Counted from the first letter of the stretch, positions 16,382 through 25,030 are shown. The stretch is 42,482 nucleotides of DNA from Akkermansiaceae bacterium (GCA_903888515.1 CAISTY010000173.1:1-42482), one strand, 5' to 3'. The notes: generated by a model from the letters alone, not told the origin. Translations and numbers: made by a program.

Positions 16382-19300
16382 ATGAGTGCCAAGCCCCGCG
16401 TTCTAACAGTCTTGTGGATGTTTCTCGCCGGGGTGGCCGGTGCCCGGGCGGAGCCGGAGGATTTCGGAGCTGCGGAGTGGATATGGGCCGCGCCACCGGC
16501 AGGGCGGGAGGCCATGGATCAGCCTGCGGGGGCGGTGTGGTTCCGTGCCAGTGTTGCCGTGACCGAAAAGGCCCGCATTCGCAGCGCGGACTTGCTCATC
16601 ACTGCGGACAACCTCTACACCGTCTATCTGAATGGCAGGTTTGTGGGCGAGAGCAAGGCGGCCCCGGATGCCTGGAACCGCCCGCAAAGGTTTGATGTCG
16701 CCAGCCTGCTTGCGGCCGGCCACAACGTGATCGCAATCGAGGCGGTCAACACCGCGCCGGGCCCTGCCGGATTGATCGTGCGGCTCGCCGTCGAGCTGGC
16801 AGACGGGCAGCAAGCCGGTCTGCTAACAAACACATCATGGCAATGCACCCGCAAGGAGCAGCCCAATTGGCAGCAACCCGCCCTCGATGACCAGGTCTGG
16901 ACGGCCGCGATCCGCCTGGGTGCGTTCGGGGTTGCGCCGTGGGGCAGGTTTGTGCTTCGGGCGGACCGGCAAGCGGCCGGGAGCCGGGCGTGGGGTCATG
17001 AAATCGAGCCCCCCGCCGATTATGTCTGGCCCGAGGCGCTGATCTTTGTGGGTGACGATTGCAGTCTCTATCGACCTACCGCGAAAACCAATAACAGTCA
17101 TGACAGTCTGTCCGTAACCATTTTCAACCCGCGCGATTCACGGGCCTTTCCCGAGCACGACCTGCCCGCGCCGATGAAAGTGGGACGCCAGCTTTTCGCG
17201 TTGAAACCCGCCCGACCAGGTGTGGTTCCGCGGTTGCTGCTGGATGCCGGGACGGGGGCGTTGGGATCACCCGCGGTTTCCTTCGATGGACGGTGGATCT
17301 ATTTTGCCATGGCACCCGGCGGGGAAGCGTTTTTCCATATCTATAAAATCGGTGCTGAGGGAGGGAAACCGCAGAAACTAACGGACGGGCCGTTTCACGA
17401 CATCGATCCCTGCGAACTGCCTGACGGCAGGGTGGTGTTCACCTCGACCCGCATCGGCACTTTCGAGGAGTATCATAATCCACCGTCGCGCTCGTTGTTC
17501 ACGATGGACACCGACGGCCGGAAAATCACCGCGCTCACCCACACCCTGGTCTTTGACAACGAGCCCGAAGTGCTGGCGGACGGACGAATTCTCTTCATCC
17601 GCTCCGACAACTTCTTCGGGCGTGGCAAAGTGGAAACGTTGTTGCACGCGATCCATCCCGACGGTACGGCCGGTCTAACCGAGTTCGGCCTGGACATGGG
17701 CCCGGAATACGGCGGGCGCCTGCGTGCGTTCAATTGCGGAAGTCCGGCACCCATGCACGACGGACGGGTGGCCTTTCTAACTGAATCGGGGATCGCGGTG
17801 GGCCATCCCGGATGCACTGCGGCGGAGCTGAGACACCTCGCGGTGCCGGCCGGCGACGTGGCCGCGCTGCCCGATGGACGCTTGCTGTGCACGCTTCCGG
17901 GGCGGGTTGACTACAATCAGCCGATGCGCAACCCGCAAGCCGGCACGCGCGCCACCAATTATACGAAGATCGCCATCACGGATCCCGCCCGGGTTGATGA
18001 GAAAGTGGTGGTTCTTTATGATTCCAAAAACGCGCCGCTGCACTCGCCGGTGTTTCTGGGTGCCCGCCAACGTCCGCCGCTTTTATCTAACAGCATGGAC
18101 GCCAGGAAAGCCGCGCTCCCCCGCCCTACCGGCACCTTTATTTGCCAGAATGCGCGTTTCACCCGCAATACCACCGCCGGTTGGCCCCACGTGCGCGCCA
18201 TCCGGGTTCTAGCGGGAAAGGGACTCACGATGCGTTCCTCGCATTCCTATATTGTTCACGCCGGCAGCGAAGTCACCGAACTGGGCACCGTGCCGCTTGC
18301 CACAGATGGTTCGTTCGCGGTGGAGGTGCCGGCGGACACACCGATCGCCTTCCAAGCCGTCGATGGCGAAGGACGCTCGGAACTCAATGAAATGTCATGG
18401 ATCTATGTGCGGCCCGGAGAAACGCGCGGCTGCGTGGGCTGCCACCAACCGCGACAGGTCGCCCCGCCGTTGGCACCACAGAGCGTGCAGGCCTTGCAGG
18501 TGCCGCCTCTGCAACTGACCGGCCGCGGCAATCCCCATCAGTTCCGCGGCAACAACGCGGCCGTCACCGGCATGATGGAATTGCAGTTCGACCGCTATCG
18601 GGAAGTCGCCGGCATCAATCGGCACAGCGACACCCCCGACCCATTGGCGACCGGAACCCAGGAAGTCGCCGCACTGACCGCCAGTTTGAAGGTGCCCGAT
18701 GCCGACCTCAGGATCAGCGCCGCCCAGCGCCTGGGCATCTTCCGGCATCGCTCCGCGGCACCGGCGCTGGCGTTGCTCCTGTTAGATAAAACGCGCGAGG
18801 TCCGGTTGGCGGCTGCAGTCGCCCTCGCGGCGTGCGGCAACCGGGATTCCATTCCTCCATTGTTGGAATCCCTGGAGGATGCCGACCCGCTCGTCGCACA
18901 GGCGGCGGCGATTGCCCTGGAAAATCTAACCGCCCATACGCAACCTTTCGACCCGTTTGGCGGCAGGGACGGGCAGACCAGTCAGGCGACTGCATGGCGC
19001 GAGTGGCAGCAACAGCACCCGTGGGATATGTTGGAAAAGGATCTGGTCAAACGGCTTTCCAGTCAGGACCGCGATGACATCCGCAAGGCGGCGGTCGCGC
19101 TGGGACACACCGGTGGTGACGCCGCCCGCCAGGGGCTGCGTGAGTATGTGCTGCAGGAAAGCCAGCGGAATCCCTATCCGGAATGGGGCAGGAAACATGC
19201 CGGCGACAAGGCGCGTTTCAACTCGCTGGCCGACGTCAATCCCCGCACGTTGCAGGCTGCGGTTAGATCGTTGGGCTGGCTGGCCGATACCGGGTCGGTG

Positions 19301-20344
19301 GCGATGCTCGCCACGACGCTGCGCCAACACGCGGTCCCAAAGACCGCCAACCTTTTTCTAGCAGAAGCGGCGGCGGAGGCACTGGGCCGGATCGGCACGC
19401 CCGATGCGATGGCGGCATTGATGGATGCTTTTTCCAAGCTGCCGGATTACCCGCAATACACCCGTTGGTACGGCGACCACGAGGCGCTCATCGCCTGCCA
19501 TGCCTCTCCGGTGCATTATCATATCATTGCAGCGCTCGACGCGCTCGGGGCCACCAACACGGATGCCATCGTGCCGGACCTGCTGCGTTCCCTGCCGACG
19601 GATACGGACCGGGCCTTGTTGCCCGGCAATGATGATTACGAGACTCTAACAGGCCGGGTGATCCGCCGCAGCGGCCTGCAAACGGCGGTGATCGAAACCT
19701 GCCTGGCACTGCTGGGTGACCCGCAGGCCACCCGGCAGCCGGACTTGGAAAAGGCGATCCGCGTGACGCACGGCGCGTGGGGTGGCAAACCCGATGCGGA
19801 AAACCGTGCGGCGCAGATCCTCTCGCTGGTTTGCCGCGACCGGGCCTTCGAGCCTCGCATCCGCGCTGCCTTGGAACGCTATTGGAACCAACCGGTCACC
19901 ATCGCCCGCGTGTACGACACCGGTATTCCGGTGGTCGACCAACTGCCCGTCCGCCACTGGGTCTCATTCTTCCTGGCGCGCACACTGGGATATCTGGAAG
20001 ATGCGCGATCGGCCGGGATGCTGGTGCGATTGTTAGACGAATCGGCGCCGGAGGCGGCCGCCGGCCGGCCCGATCCGTTAGGGCCGGGGGTGTTGTTTCT
20101 GCACAACGACCTGACGCCTTGCTGGCGCGCGGAGGTGGCCTGGGCGTTAGGGCGCATCGGGGATGCGCGGGCGCAACCGGTGCTGCTAAAAACCATTGCC
20201 AACCTCGAGAATGCCACCGACACGCGCTATGCCGCCGCCGTCGCCGCCCACCAACTCGCCGACCCCGCCGGCCGGGACGCACTCCACCGCTTGGCCAAGG
20301 ACTATCCGGAAATCTCGGTCCGCAGCGCACTGCTCAGGCATTAG
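16382..20344 (+). CDS. Exported HZS-alpha-like / HEAT-repeat protein with CxxCH haem motif
   Basis: 1320 aa with a signal peptide (likely cleavage after ARA, residue 23). Residues ~27-200 form a beta-sandwich like that N-terminal to rhamnosidases (AEWIWAAP, TVYLNGRFVGE). Residues ~240-640 contain PD40/TolB-like propeller blades (SFDGRWIYFAM, DGRVVFTSTR), matching the domain named after hydrazine synthase alpha. C684-V-G-C687-H688 is a c-type haem attachment site. From ~770 to the end, HEAT-type helical repeats dominate (RISAAQRLG, VRLAAAVALAACG, EVAWALGRIGDARAQPVLL). This architecture is common in Planctomycetes and Verrucomicrobia. The role is unproven; periplasmic sugar or redox functions are guesses. 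Confidence 0.85.
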   Translation: MSAKPRVLTVLWMFLAGVAGARAEPEDFGAAEWIWAAPPAGREAMDQPAGAVWFRASVAVTEKARIRSADLLITADNLYTVYLNGRFVGESKAAPDAWNRPQRFDVASLLAAGHNVIAIEAVNTAPGPAGLIVRLAVELADGQQAGLLTNTSWQCTRKEQPNWQQPALDDQVWTAAIRLGAFGVAPWGRFVLRADRQAAGSRAWGHEIEPPADYVWPEALIFVGDDCSLYRPTAKTNNSHDSLSVTIFNPRDSRAFPEHDLPAPMKVGRQLFALKPARPGVVPRLLLDAGTGALGSPAVSFDGRWIYFAMAPGGEAFFHIYKIGAEGGKPQKLTDGPFHDIDPCELPDGRVVFTSTRIGTFEEYHNPPSRSLFTMDTDGRKITALTHTLVFDNEPEVLADGRILFIRSDNFFGRGKVETLLHAIHPDGTAGLTEFGLDMGPEYGGRLRAFNCGSPAPMHDGRVAFLTESGIAVGHPGCTAAELRHLAVPAGDVAALPDGRLLCTLPGRVDYNQPMRNPQAGTRATNYTKIAITDPARVDEKVVVLYDSKNAPLHSPVFLGARQRPPLLSNSMDARKAALPRPTGTFICQNARFTRNTTAGWPHVRAIRVLAGKGLTMRSSHSYIVHAGSEVTELGTVPLATDGSFAVEVPADTPIAFQAVDGEGRSELNEMSWIYVRPGETRGCVGCHQPRQVAPPLAPQSVQALQVPPLQLTGRGNPHQFRGNNAAVTGMMELQFDRYREVAGINRHSDTPDPLATGTQEVAALTASLKVPDADLRISAAQRLGIFRHRSAAPALALLLLDKTREVRLAAAVALAACGNRDSIPPLLESLEDADPLVAQAAAIALENLTAHTQPFDPFGGRDGQTSQATAWREWQQQHPWDMLEKDLVKRLSSQDRDDIRKAAVALGHTGGDAARQGLREYVLQESQRNPYPEWGRKHAGDKARFNSLADVNPRTLQAAVRSLGWLADTGSVAMLATTLRQHAVPKTANLFLAEAAAEALGRIGTPDAMAALMDAFSKLPDYPQYTRWYGDHEALIACHASPVHYHIIAALDALGATNTDAIVPDLLRSLPTDTDRALLPGNDDYETLTGRVIRRSGLQTAVIETCLALLGDPQATRQPDLEKAIRVTHGAWGGKPDAENRAAQILSLVCRDRAFEPRIRAALERYWNQPVTIARVYDTGIPVVDQLPVRHWVSFFLARTLGYLEDARSAGMLVRLLDESAPEAAAGRPDPLGPGVLFLHNDLTPCWRAEVAWALGRIGDARAQPVLLKTIANLENATDTRYAAAVAAHQLADPAGRDALHRLAKDYPEISVRSALLRH

Positions 20345-20375
20345 GAACCACCTGAAATTTTTCTAAACTTTATTA

Positions 20376-20540
20376 TTGACGAATCCGAAAGAAATTGCAG
20401 GATACGTCCCAACCTCGCGCAGGCAAGCGAGGCAGTTAGGGTTCCGGGGGGAAACCGCACTGCTTGTAACCGCTTGCTGAGTGCAACGAGAGGGGGATAT
20501 AAATGGGCGCGGATCTGGTAACGGGTCCGCGCCTTTTTTT
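20376..20540 (+). ncRNA. Candidate structured small RNA with its own terminator
   Basis: A possible promoter (TTGACG at 20376, weak -10 GATACG at 20401) precedes a long rod-like fold. Paired blocks are 20414-20417/20487-20490, 20419-20421/20482-20484, 20422-20429/20471-20478 and 20430-20436/20459-20465. The apex is 20439-20445/20450-20456 around GGGG. A strong intrinsic terminator follows at 20506-20540. It lies between two genes and encodes no convincing protein. I do not recognise the family; it is not 4.5S RNA, because the GGAA tetraloop and asymmetric loop are missing. Confidence 0.5.
20506..20540 (+). terminator. Rho-independent terminator
   Basis: GC-rich stem GGCGCGGATC/GGGTCCGCGCC (one G-T wobble) around a ~10-nt loop, followed by seven T. 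The T-run is on the plus strand, so it ends plus-strand transcripts: the candidate RNA above and any readthrough from the 1320-codon gene. Confidence 0.9.
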
Positions 20541-20567
20541 GGTGCGTCCGGCAGTTTCTAACATGAT

Positions 20568-21386
20568 TCAGAGCGGGCTGGCGTAGGTGGCGCAGCGGTT
20601 GTGCCAGCCTTGTTCCCAGCGTTTTTCGCCGCGGGCCTGGGGTGAATTGGCGATGCGGCGCGAGAGCAGGCGTTTGGCGGAGGCGGCGAATTCCGTCGCT
20701 GCAGGGGCACCGGCGGGGACGTCCTTCATGCCGCCCAGCACTTGCAGCAACCCCCATCCCTGGCCGTTGTAGCGTTCCGTCGCCACGGTACCGTCACCCT
20801 TGAAATTCACGTAATCGATCAACGCGTAGGTTCCATGCGGAGTGGTTGCGACCTTGCGGTAGTTCGCCTCGATGCGCGCTTTTTCGCGGGCGGGTGCGGC
20901 GGCAAGGATTTTCGGCAAGGCGGCGCGTGACCGGGCGATGATGAACTCCGTCTGCATGGCGATGGTTTCCGCCAGCCATTTGCGCAGGGCGGTAAGGCGC
21001 GGGCCATTGAAATCCTGTTGGAATCCGGCCTTGGTTGGCCACGGGCAGCGGCGTTGCCGTGCGACGTCCGGCGGATTGGCACCGTGCCGAATGGCGTAGG
21101 CCACAAAGAGCGGCCAACTTTCCTCGAAGCGACCGTTGAATCCGGCGGGATACCAGATGAAATGACCGATGCCCAGAGACGGAAATTCCTCGCCCGCGTT
21201 CCATGTCGTCAGGCCGGAAATGCTGCCCGCGCATTCGTTCTGCCAGATTTTCCGACCGATCGCCGCCTTTTGTGCGGCACTCAAATGCCCTGGCACCGGA
21301 TTGTTAGAAGCGGCGGGCGGTTCTGCGGCGGTGACTGCGCTGGCAACGAGCAGAACGATTCCAATACGCATCAGACAGGCTTGCAT
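20568..21386 (-). CDS. Exported protein with lysozyme-like signature, function unknown
   Basis: 272 aa with an N-terminal signal peptide (MRIGIVLLVASAVTAA; the Met at 21371 is a likely alternative start). The mature N-terminus holds IGRKIWQNECAG then LTTWNAGEEFPSLGIGHFIW. Later come YALIDYVNFKGDG and RYNGQGWGLLQVL, and the end is GEKRWEQGWHNRC. These blocks define a conserved bacterial family without a name that I know. The Glu in NEC followed by GIGH recalls the catalytic region of T4-type lysozymes (E, then TIGIGH). A peptidoglycan- or polysaccharide-active enzyme is therefore plausible, but inferred from one motif. Confidence 0.7.
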   Translation of the reverse strand: MQACLMRIGIVLLVASAVTAAEPPAASNNPVPGHLSAAQKAAIGRKIWQNECAGSISGLTTWNAGEEFPSLGIGHFIWYPAGFNGRFEESWPLFVAYAIRHGANPPDVARQRRCPWPTKAGFQQDFNGPRLTALRKWLAETIAMQTEFIIARSRAALPKILAAAPAREKARIEANYRKVATTPHGTYALIDYVNFKGDGTVATERYNGQGWGLLQVLGGMKDVPAGAPAATEFAASAKRLLSRRIANSPQARGEKRWEQGWHNRCATYASPL

Positions 21387-21456
21387 GGCGGCAAGCTAAC
21401 GATATCATGGCCGCCGCCGCAAGCGCGCTTCCTCATGTCCCGCATCCCTTGGGAAA

Positions 21457-21555
21457 ATGGCCCTCGCCCTCAACTGCCTGCTCACCATCGGGTTTTTCGG
21501 GCTGACCGTTTGCGTGCTCCGCCGTTTCGGGATCGACCTGATCCCGCAATACTGA
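21457..21555 (+). CDS. Possible 32-aa single-helix membrane protein
   Basis: ATG 21457 opens a 32-codon frame reading MALALNCLLTIGFFGLTV then CVLRRFGIDLIPQY and a TGA. It is one hydrophobic helix followed by a basic Arg-Arg stop-transfer-like end, which is what a genuine small membrane protein looks like. A GGGAAA precedes the start at close spacing. It may instead be the tail of a lost gene, since an in-frame TAA lies 60 bp upstream. Confidence 0.35.
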   Translation: MALALNCLLTIGFFGLTVCVLRRFGIDLIPQY

Positions 21556-21630
21556 TGAGTTCTTAGTTTGCCCTACAGTATTTTTTGCCGCAAAAATGCG
21601 CAAGATACGCAATAAGGTCAAGTTTTCCGG

Positions 21631-21664
21631 TCTTCTGTCTTCTGTCTTCAAGTCTTCTGTCTGA
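21631..21664. repeat. Short TCTTCTG heptamer array
   Basis: Three copies of TCTTCTG plus one degenerate copy. It is part of the ~400-bp gene-free stretch 21556-21960, which also contains a GAGGC-GCA-GCCTC hairpin and the second copy of the dispersed 70-bp repeat. Confidence 0.75.
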
Positions 21665-21677
21665 GGCGCAGCCTCGC

Positions 21678-21745
21678 TACTTTTGTGGTTTCTGTGCCTC
21701 TTTGCGGCTAACTGAATGTATTTCAACCTAGGGACTGCTCAGTAA
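21678..21745 (+). repeat. Dispersed ~70-bp repeat, copy 2
   Basis: Matches the reverse complement of 11751-11820, ending in the shared words GGGACTGCTCAGTAA. It sits between a heptamer array and the rpoZ leader. The two copies are in opposite orientation, about 10 kb apart. Confidence 0.85.
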
Positions 21746-21960
21746 ACGCGGTTTTTTTCCTAAATCCGACGATTTACGCCGCAATTTCCAGATAAGGCTT
21801 GCCAGATGGCAGGATTTCTGCTTTGACACGCGGCCCGGCAGCCATTCCGGGTTCACCTTCCAACCTATCAGATTTGAGCGAGAATGTCGCGTGCATGCTT
21901 CCCGAAAATGTGATCCCGTTCGAGCAAGCGCGGCCGGTTTCGCAATCCCCTGGTTCACCT

Positions 21961-22164
21961 ATGAAAAGTTATCTTCTCGAAAAGGCTTCCGAAATTGTCA
22001 TCGACCCCTTGGTTTTGATCAACCTGGTCTCCCAGCGTGTCAAGCAACTCAACAGCGGCCGTGCGCCCTTGATCCCGGTACGCCCGAGCATGGGCATGGC
22101 CGACATCGCCCTCACCGAAATCATCGAAGGCAAAATCAAGCTGGTCGAGAAGGCGGCGCCTTGA
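21961..22164 (+). CDS. rpoZ: RNA polymerase omega subunit
   Basis: 67-aa omega subunit that helps assemble and stabilise RNA polymerase. The conserved core is visible: a first helix with VLINLVSQRVKQLNSG, the RPLIPV-like segment RAPLIPVRPS, and the helix MGMADIALTEIIEGKI, which corresponds to the usual ALxEIxxGKI. ATG 21961 gives a compact protein. An upstream in-frame ATG at 21895 would add 22 residues and cannot be excluded, since neither start has a good ribosome-binding site. It is followed 31 bp later by smpB. Confidence 0.85.
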   Translation: MKSYLLEKASEIVIDPLVLINLVSQRVKQLNSGRAPLIPVRPSMGMADIALTEIIEGKIKLVEKAAP

Positions 22165-22195
22165 GCCGAGCGCCATCTAACCGTCAGGCGTCGCC

Positions 22196-22654
22196 ATGAA
22201 TGCGCTGATCGCCACCAACCGGAAAGCCGGCCGTGATTTCCATATTCTGGAGAAGTTCGAGGCCGGGATGGAGTTGAAAGGCACCGAGGTCAAATCCATC
22301 AGGGCGGGCAAGGTCAACATTTCGGATGCTTTCGCCCGTGTCGAAAACAACCAGGTATTTCTTTACGGTTGCGACATCCAGCCGTGGCAAACCGCCGGCG
22401 AGTGGTTCAATCACGCGGCGAAACGCCCGCGCCGCCTGTTGCTCCACAAACGAGAGATTCTGAAACTTGCGGCCGCCACCGCCATCAAAGGCTGCTCGCT
22501 GCCGCTGCTGCGGATGTATTGGGTCACCCGCCGCGTCAAAGTCGAGATCGGTGTGGGCAAGGGCAAGACCCACTCGGACCAACGCCAGGACTTGAAAAAA
22601 CAGGTCGAACTGCGCGAAGCCCAGCGCGAGATGTCACGCTTCAATCAGCGATGA
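22196..22654 (+). CDS. smpB: SsrA-binding protein SmpB
   Basis: tmRNA partner needed for trans-translation rescue of stalled ribosomes. 152 aa, normal length. Signature blocks are GTEVKSIRAGKVNISDAF (residues 30-47), the KRPRRLLLHKREI loop, and the basic tail GKGKTHSDQRQDLKKQ ending in REMSRFNQR, which enters the mRNA channel. It is probably cotranscribed with rpoZ. The stop codon is directly adjacent to the stop of the converging lipoprotein gene. Confidence 0.96.
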   Translation: MNALIATNRKAGRDFHILEKFEAGMELKGTEVKSIRAGKVNISDAFARVENNQVFLYGCDIQPWQTAGEWFNHAAKRPRRLLLHKREILKLAAATAIKGCSLPLLRMYWVTRRVKVEIGVGKGKTHSDQRQDLKKQVELREAQREMSRFNQR

Positions 22655-22966
22655 TCAATCGCGCTCCGTATCCTTCGGCTTGGGGCGCGACGGCGGATCG
22701 GTCGGCGGACGGGCAATCACCGCGCCCTCGGGCCCAACCTTGGATGGGTTAGGCCGGGTCGCGCGAAATTCGCCGTCTCCCGGCATCGCGAGCATGTCCG
22801 GCAAGCGGATTCCGTCATCCGGAAGGGCCGGCTCGGAAAACCCGGGCTCCGCCGGTGCTTGTGACTTCTTGGGCGCGGGTGCCGGTGCGACCACGGTGGC
22901 CTTGGGCGCGGCGCAGGACAACAGTGCGAGCGCCGGTGCGATGCGTGCGAGAGATACAAACTTCAT
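22655..22966 (-). CDS. Small proline-rich lipoprotein
   Basis: 103 aa beginning MKFVSLARIAPALALLSCAA, a lipoprotein signal peptide with lipobox LLSC (Cys18). The mature part is short, rich in Pro, Ala and Lys (APAPAPKKSQAPAEPG) and ends in a charged tail. No domain is recognised. An in-frame Met three codons earlier (22975) is possible. It is convergent with smpB with no gap. Confidence 0.6.
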   Translation of the reverse strand: MKFVSLARIAPALALLSCAAPKATVVAPAPAPKKSQAPAEPGFSEPALPDDGIRLPDMLAMPGDGEFRATRPNPSKVGPEGAVIARPPTDPPSRPKPKDTERD

Positions 22967-23227
22967 TGTCACCATGATCAATCCATGAATGGGCCGGGCC
23001 GAACAAAGCGCTTTGCCAACCGATACGCAAGAGCGAAGCGTCCATGATTGTCGCTGCATCTCGCCAGCGTGCCGGACGTCCTGACCAGTTCCACGAAAAC
23101 CCGCGCCGGACGGGATGATATCCTGCGTCGGATCGCAGCGCCCCTCGGCTGACGTGAAAAAAAAGTGCTGCCAGGGAATCCGCGGCAAGTCCGGACAAAC
23201 TACCGTTGCTCCGATCAAGGCCTGGCG

Positions 23228-23279
23228 GGGTTTGTCTGCCGAACCTCCATGGCCCCTGACAGCGCGCAGAGACAAACCC
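23228..23279 (+). other. Long-range 10-bp inverted repeat in the leader of the propeller gene
   Basis: GGGTTTGTCT (23228-23237) and AGACAAACCC (23270-23279) are perfect complements separated by 32 bases. They lie about 190 bp before the next gene. This could be an RNA leader structure or a protein-binding site. The rest of 22976-23465 contains no supportable gene. Confidence 0.45.
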
Positions 23280-23465
23280 AGCCGACGGCTTTGCGCAATA
23301 CCTATTTTACGTTACATGAATCCGTCTGACCTCGCGGCCTCCCCATCTGTCTCCTCGGAAAACCGCACGCGGCCAGAATTCATTTAGCGAAAGGTCTTGG
23401 CAACGCGGATCGGATGGTTATTTTCGCGTCCTGTTCCAACGAAGACAAACCTTTGAAAGTCATTT

Positions 23466-24965
23466 ATGATAACAACACACCATGCAACGGATAATGCCCT
23501 AACGGTTATGAGAGCAACGACCATGCTCGGAGTGGCCATTTGCAGCATGATGACCAACGTGGCTCACGGGGAGATCGACCCGGTCATGAAGCGTGACAGG
23601 TACCTCGTTCTTGATTCACGCGTCATCGATAAGACGAACAACGTGGAACTGACCGTCGGGTTCGCGCGCAAGGACGTGAACAACCCGCTCTTCAAGGAAG
23701 ACAAGCCGTGGGAGCCGCGTTTCGACAATCCCTATTGCAGTATCATCTACGATGATGAGGAAAAGATCTACAAGTGCTGGTACAGTGTGTTCATCAGGTC
23801 CGATGGGCATGGGGACTTTCCCGGCGAGGGCCTCGCGCCTGAAAAACGGGCGTGGGTCAACTGGGTTGAAGGCAGACGTGGATTCGGTGTGTGCTATGCC
23901 ACTTCCAAGGATGGCCTCCATTGGAACAAGCCGGAGTTGGGGGTGATCGACTTCAACGGCAGCAAGCAGAACAATATCGTGATCGAATACAACCATGGCG
24001 TGGCGGTCATGAAAGACCTGCATGAGACCGACCCGCGGAAACGCTACAAAGCCATCCACCCGGAAGTGAGGAACAGCATGGTTTGGTTCTCTCCCGACGG
24101 TATCCACTGGGGCGATAAGATCAATATTGGACCCATCGACAAAGGCGATACGAACCAGAGCATCTGGTGGGATGAAAACCTCAAAAAGTATGTGATGATC
24201 ACACGTCGCTGGGGTGGTGCCCTGGGCCCGTGGGACCGCTACGGGAAAATGGGACACCGCCAGAAAGTCAGGTGCGAGTCGGATGATTTCCTAAAATGGT
24301 CGCAACCCGAGCTGGTCATCGAGGGGCTAGACCTGCGCCTGCAGATTCACGATATGCTGGTGGTGCCCCACGCCGGTGTCTATCTGGGAATGGTCGGGCT
24401 GTTTGATACCCTGTCCAGCAAACAATGGTGCGAGCTGGCGTGGAGCCCGGACAGCAAGGCATGGCACCGGATCCAGCCCGGCAAACCGTTGATCCCCAAC
24501 GGAGCGGAAATGGGTGACTATGACTGGGGATGCATCTTTACCTCCAAGCCCATTGTGAGGAATCACGAAATTCTCCTCTACTACGGTGCCAATGACGGCA
24601 GATTCATGGCCTGGCGCAGCGGGTACCTCTGCCTGGCCCGGCTGCGTCCCGACGGCTTTGCAGGTTACGAACAGATTGCCGGCGGCAGCAACAAAACAGG
24701 TTCCTTGACAACACAACCCGTAACGGTCGTCGGCAACTCGCTTGCTGTCAGCGCCGATGTCGCGCCGTCGGGCTATGTCAAGGTCACGCTCTGCGATCAA
24801 GACTCTAACAAATTGGCCGAGGGCGAGTTGCTGACAAAAACCGTTACCGACGCCGCGATCCAATGGAAAAACGGATTCGCGTTGCGCTCGCTCAAGGGCA
24901 AGGCGATCAGACTGACGTTCGAACTGCGGGAATCAAAAATATTCTCGTTCAGTTTCCAGGAGTGA
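23466..24965 (+). CDS. Exported beta-propeller protein, glycoside hydrolase 32/43-like
   Basis: 499 aa with a hydrophobic N-terminus (cleavage probably after AHG, near residue 36); the Met at 23508 is an alternative start. The core has the repeated pattern of a five-bladed propeller: YCSIIYDDEEKIYKCWYSV, FGVCYATSKDGLHWNKPELG, MVWFSPDGIHWG, ELAWSPDSKAWHRI and LLYYGANDGR. Such SxDGxxW blade motifs are typical of GH32/GH43/GH130-like proteins in Planctomycetes and Verrucomicrobia. The last ~90 residues look like a beta-sandwich domain. It is probably a periplasmic or secreted polysaccharide enzyme. Catalytic acids cannot be assigned from sequence alone. Confidence 0.72.
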   Translation: MITTHHATDNALTVMRATTMLGVAICSMMTNVAHGEIDPVMKRDRYLVLDSRVIDKTNNVELTVGFARKDVNNPLFKEDKPWEPRFDNPYCSIIYDDEEKIYKCWYSVFIRSDGHGDFPGEGLAPEKRAWVNWVEGRRGFGVCYATSKDGLHWNKPELGVIDFNGSKQNNIVIEYNHGVAVMKDLHETDPRKRYKAIHPEVRNSMVWFSPDGIHWGDKINIGPIDKGDTNQSIWWDENLKKYVMITRRWGGALGPWDRYGKMGHRQKVRCESDDFLKWSQPELVIEGLDLRLQIHDMLVVPHAGVYLGMVGLFDTLSSKQWCELAWSPDSKAWHRIQPGKPLIPNGAEMGDYDWGCIFTSKPIVRNHEILLYYGANDGRFMAWRSGYLCLARLRPDGFAGYEQIAGGSNKTGSLTTQPVTVVGNSLAVSADVAPSGYVKVTLCDQDSNKLAEGELLTKTVTDAAIQWKNGFALRSLKGKAIRLTFELRESKIFSFSFQE

Positions 24966-24977
24966 CCGGCTTGACAC

Positions 24978-25030
24978 CCCACTGCGCGAAGTCCGGTTCA
25001 CGCAAGCGGACTATCTGCGTGTCGAGTGGG
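24978..25030 (+). other. Nested inverted repeats after the propeller gene
   Basis: Outer arms CCCACT/AGTGGG (24978-24983, 25025-25030) enclose inner arms AGTCCG/CGGACT (24990-24995, 25007-25012). The structure starts 13 bp after the stop codon and may be a transcript-end structure, but there is no T-run. 25031-25207 holds nothing I can name. Confidence 0.4.

Noticed and set aside
20414..20490. 4.5S/SRP RNA identity for the structured RNA.
   Set aside because: The apical loop is GGGG and the characteristic internal loops of domain IV are absent.
20503..20586. A short ORF (ATG 20503) with an upstream AGGGGG.
   Set aside because: Its codons run straight through the terminator hairpin and T-run.
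23160..23225. Cobalamin-riboswitch-like words (GGGAATCCG, AAGTCCGG).
   Set aside because: The remaining B12-box elements are missing and the downstream gene has no link to cobalamin.
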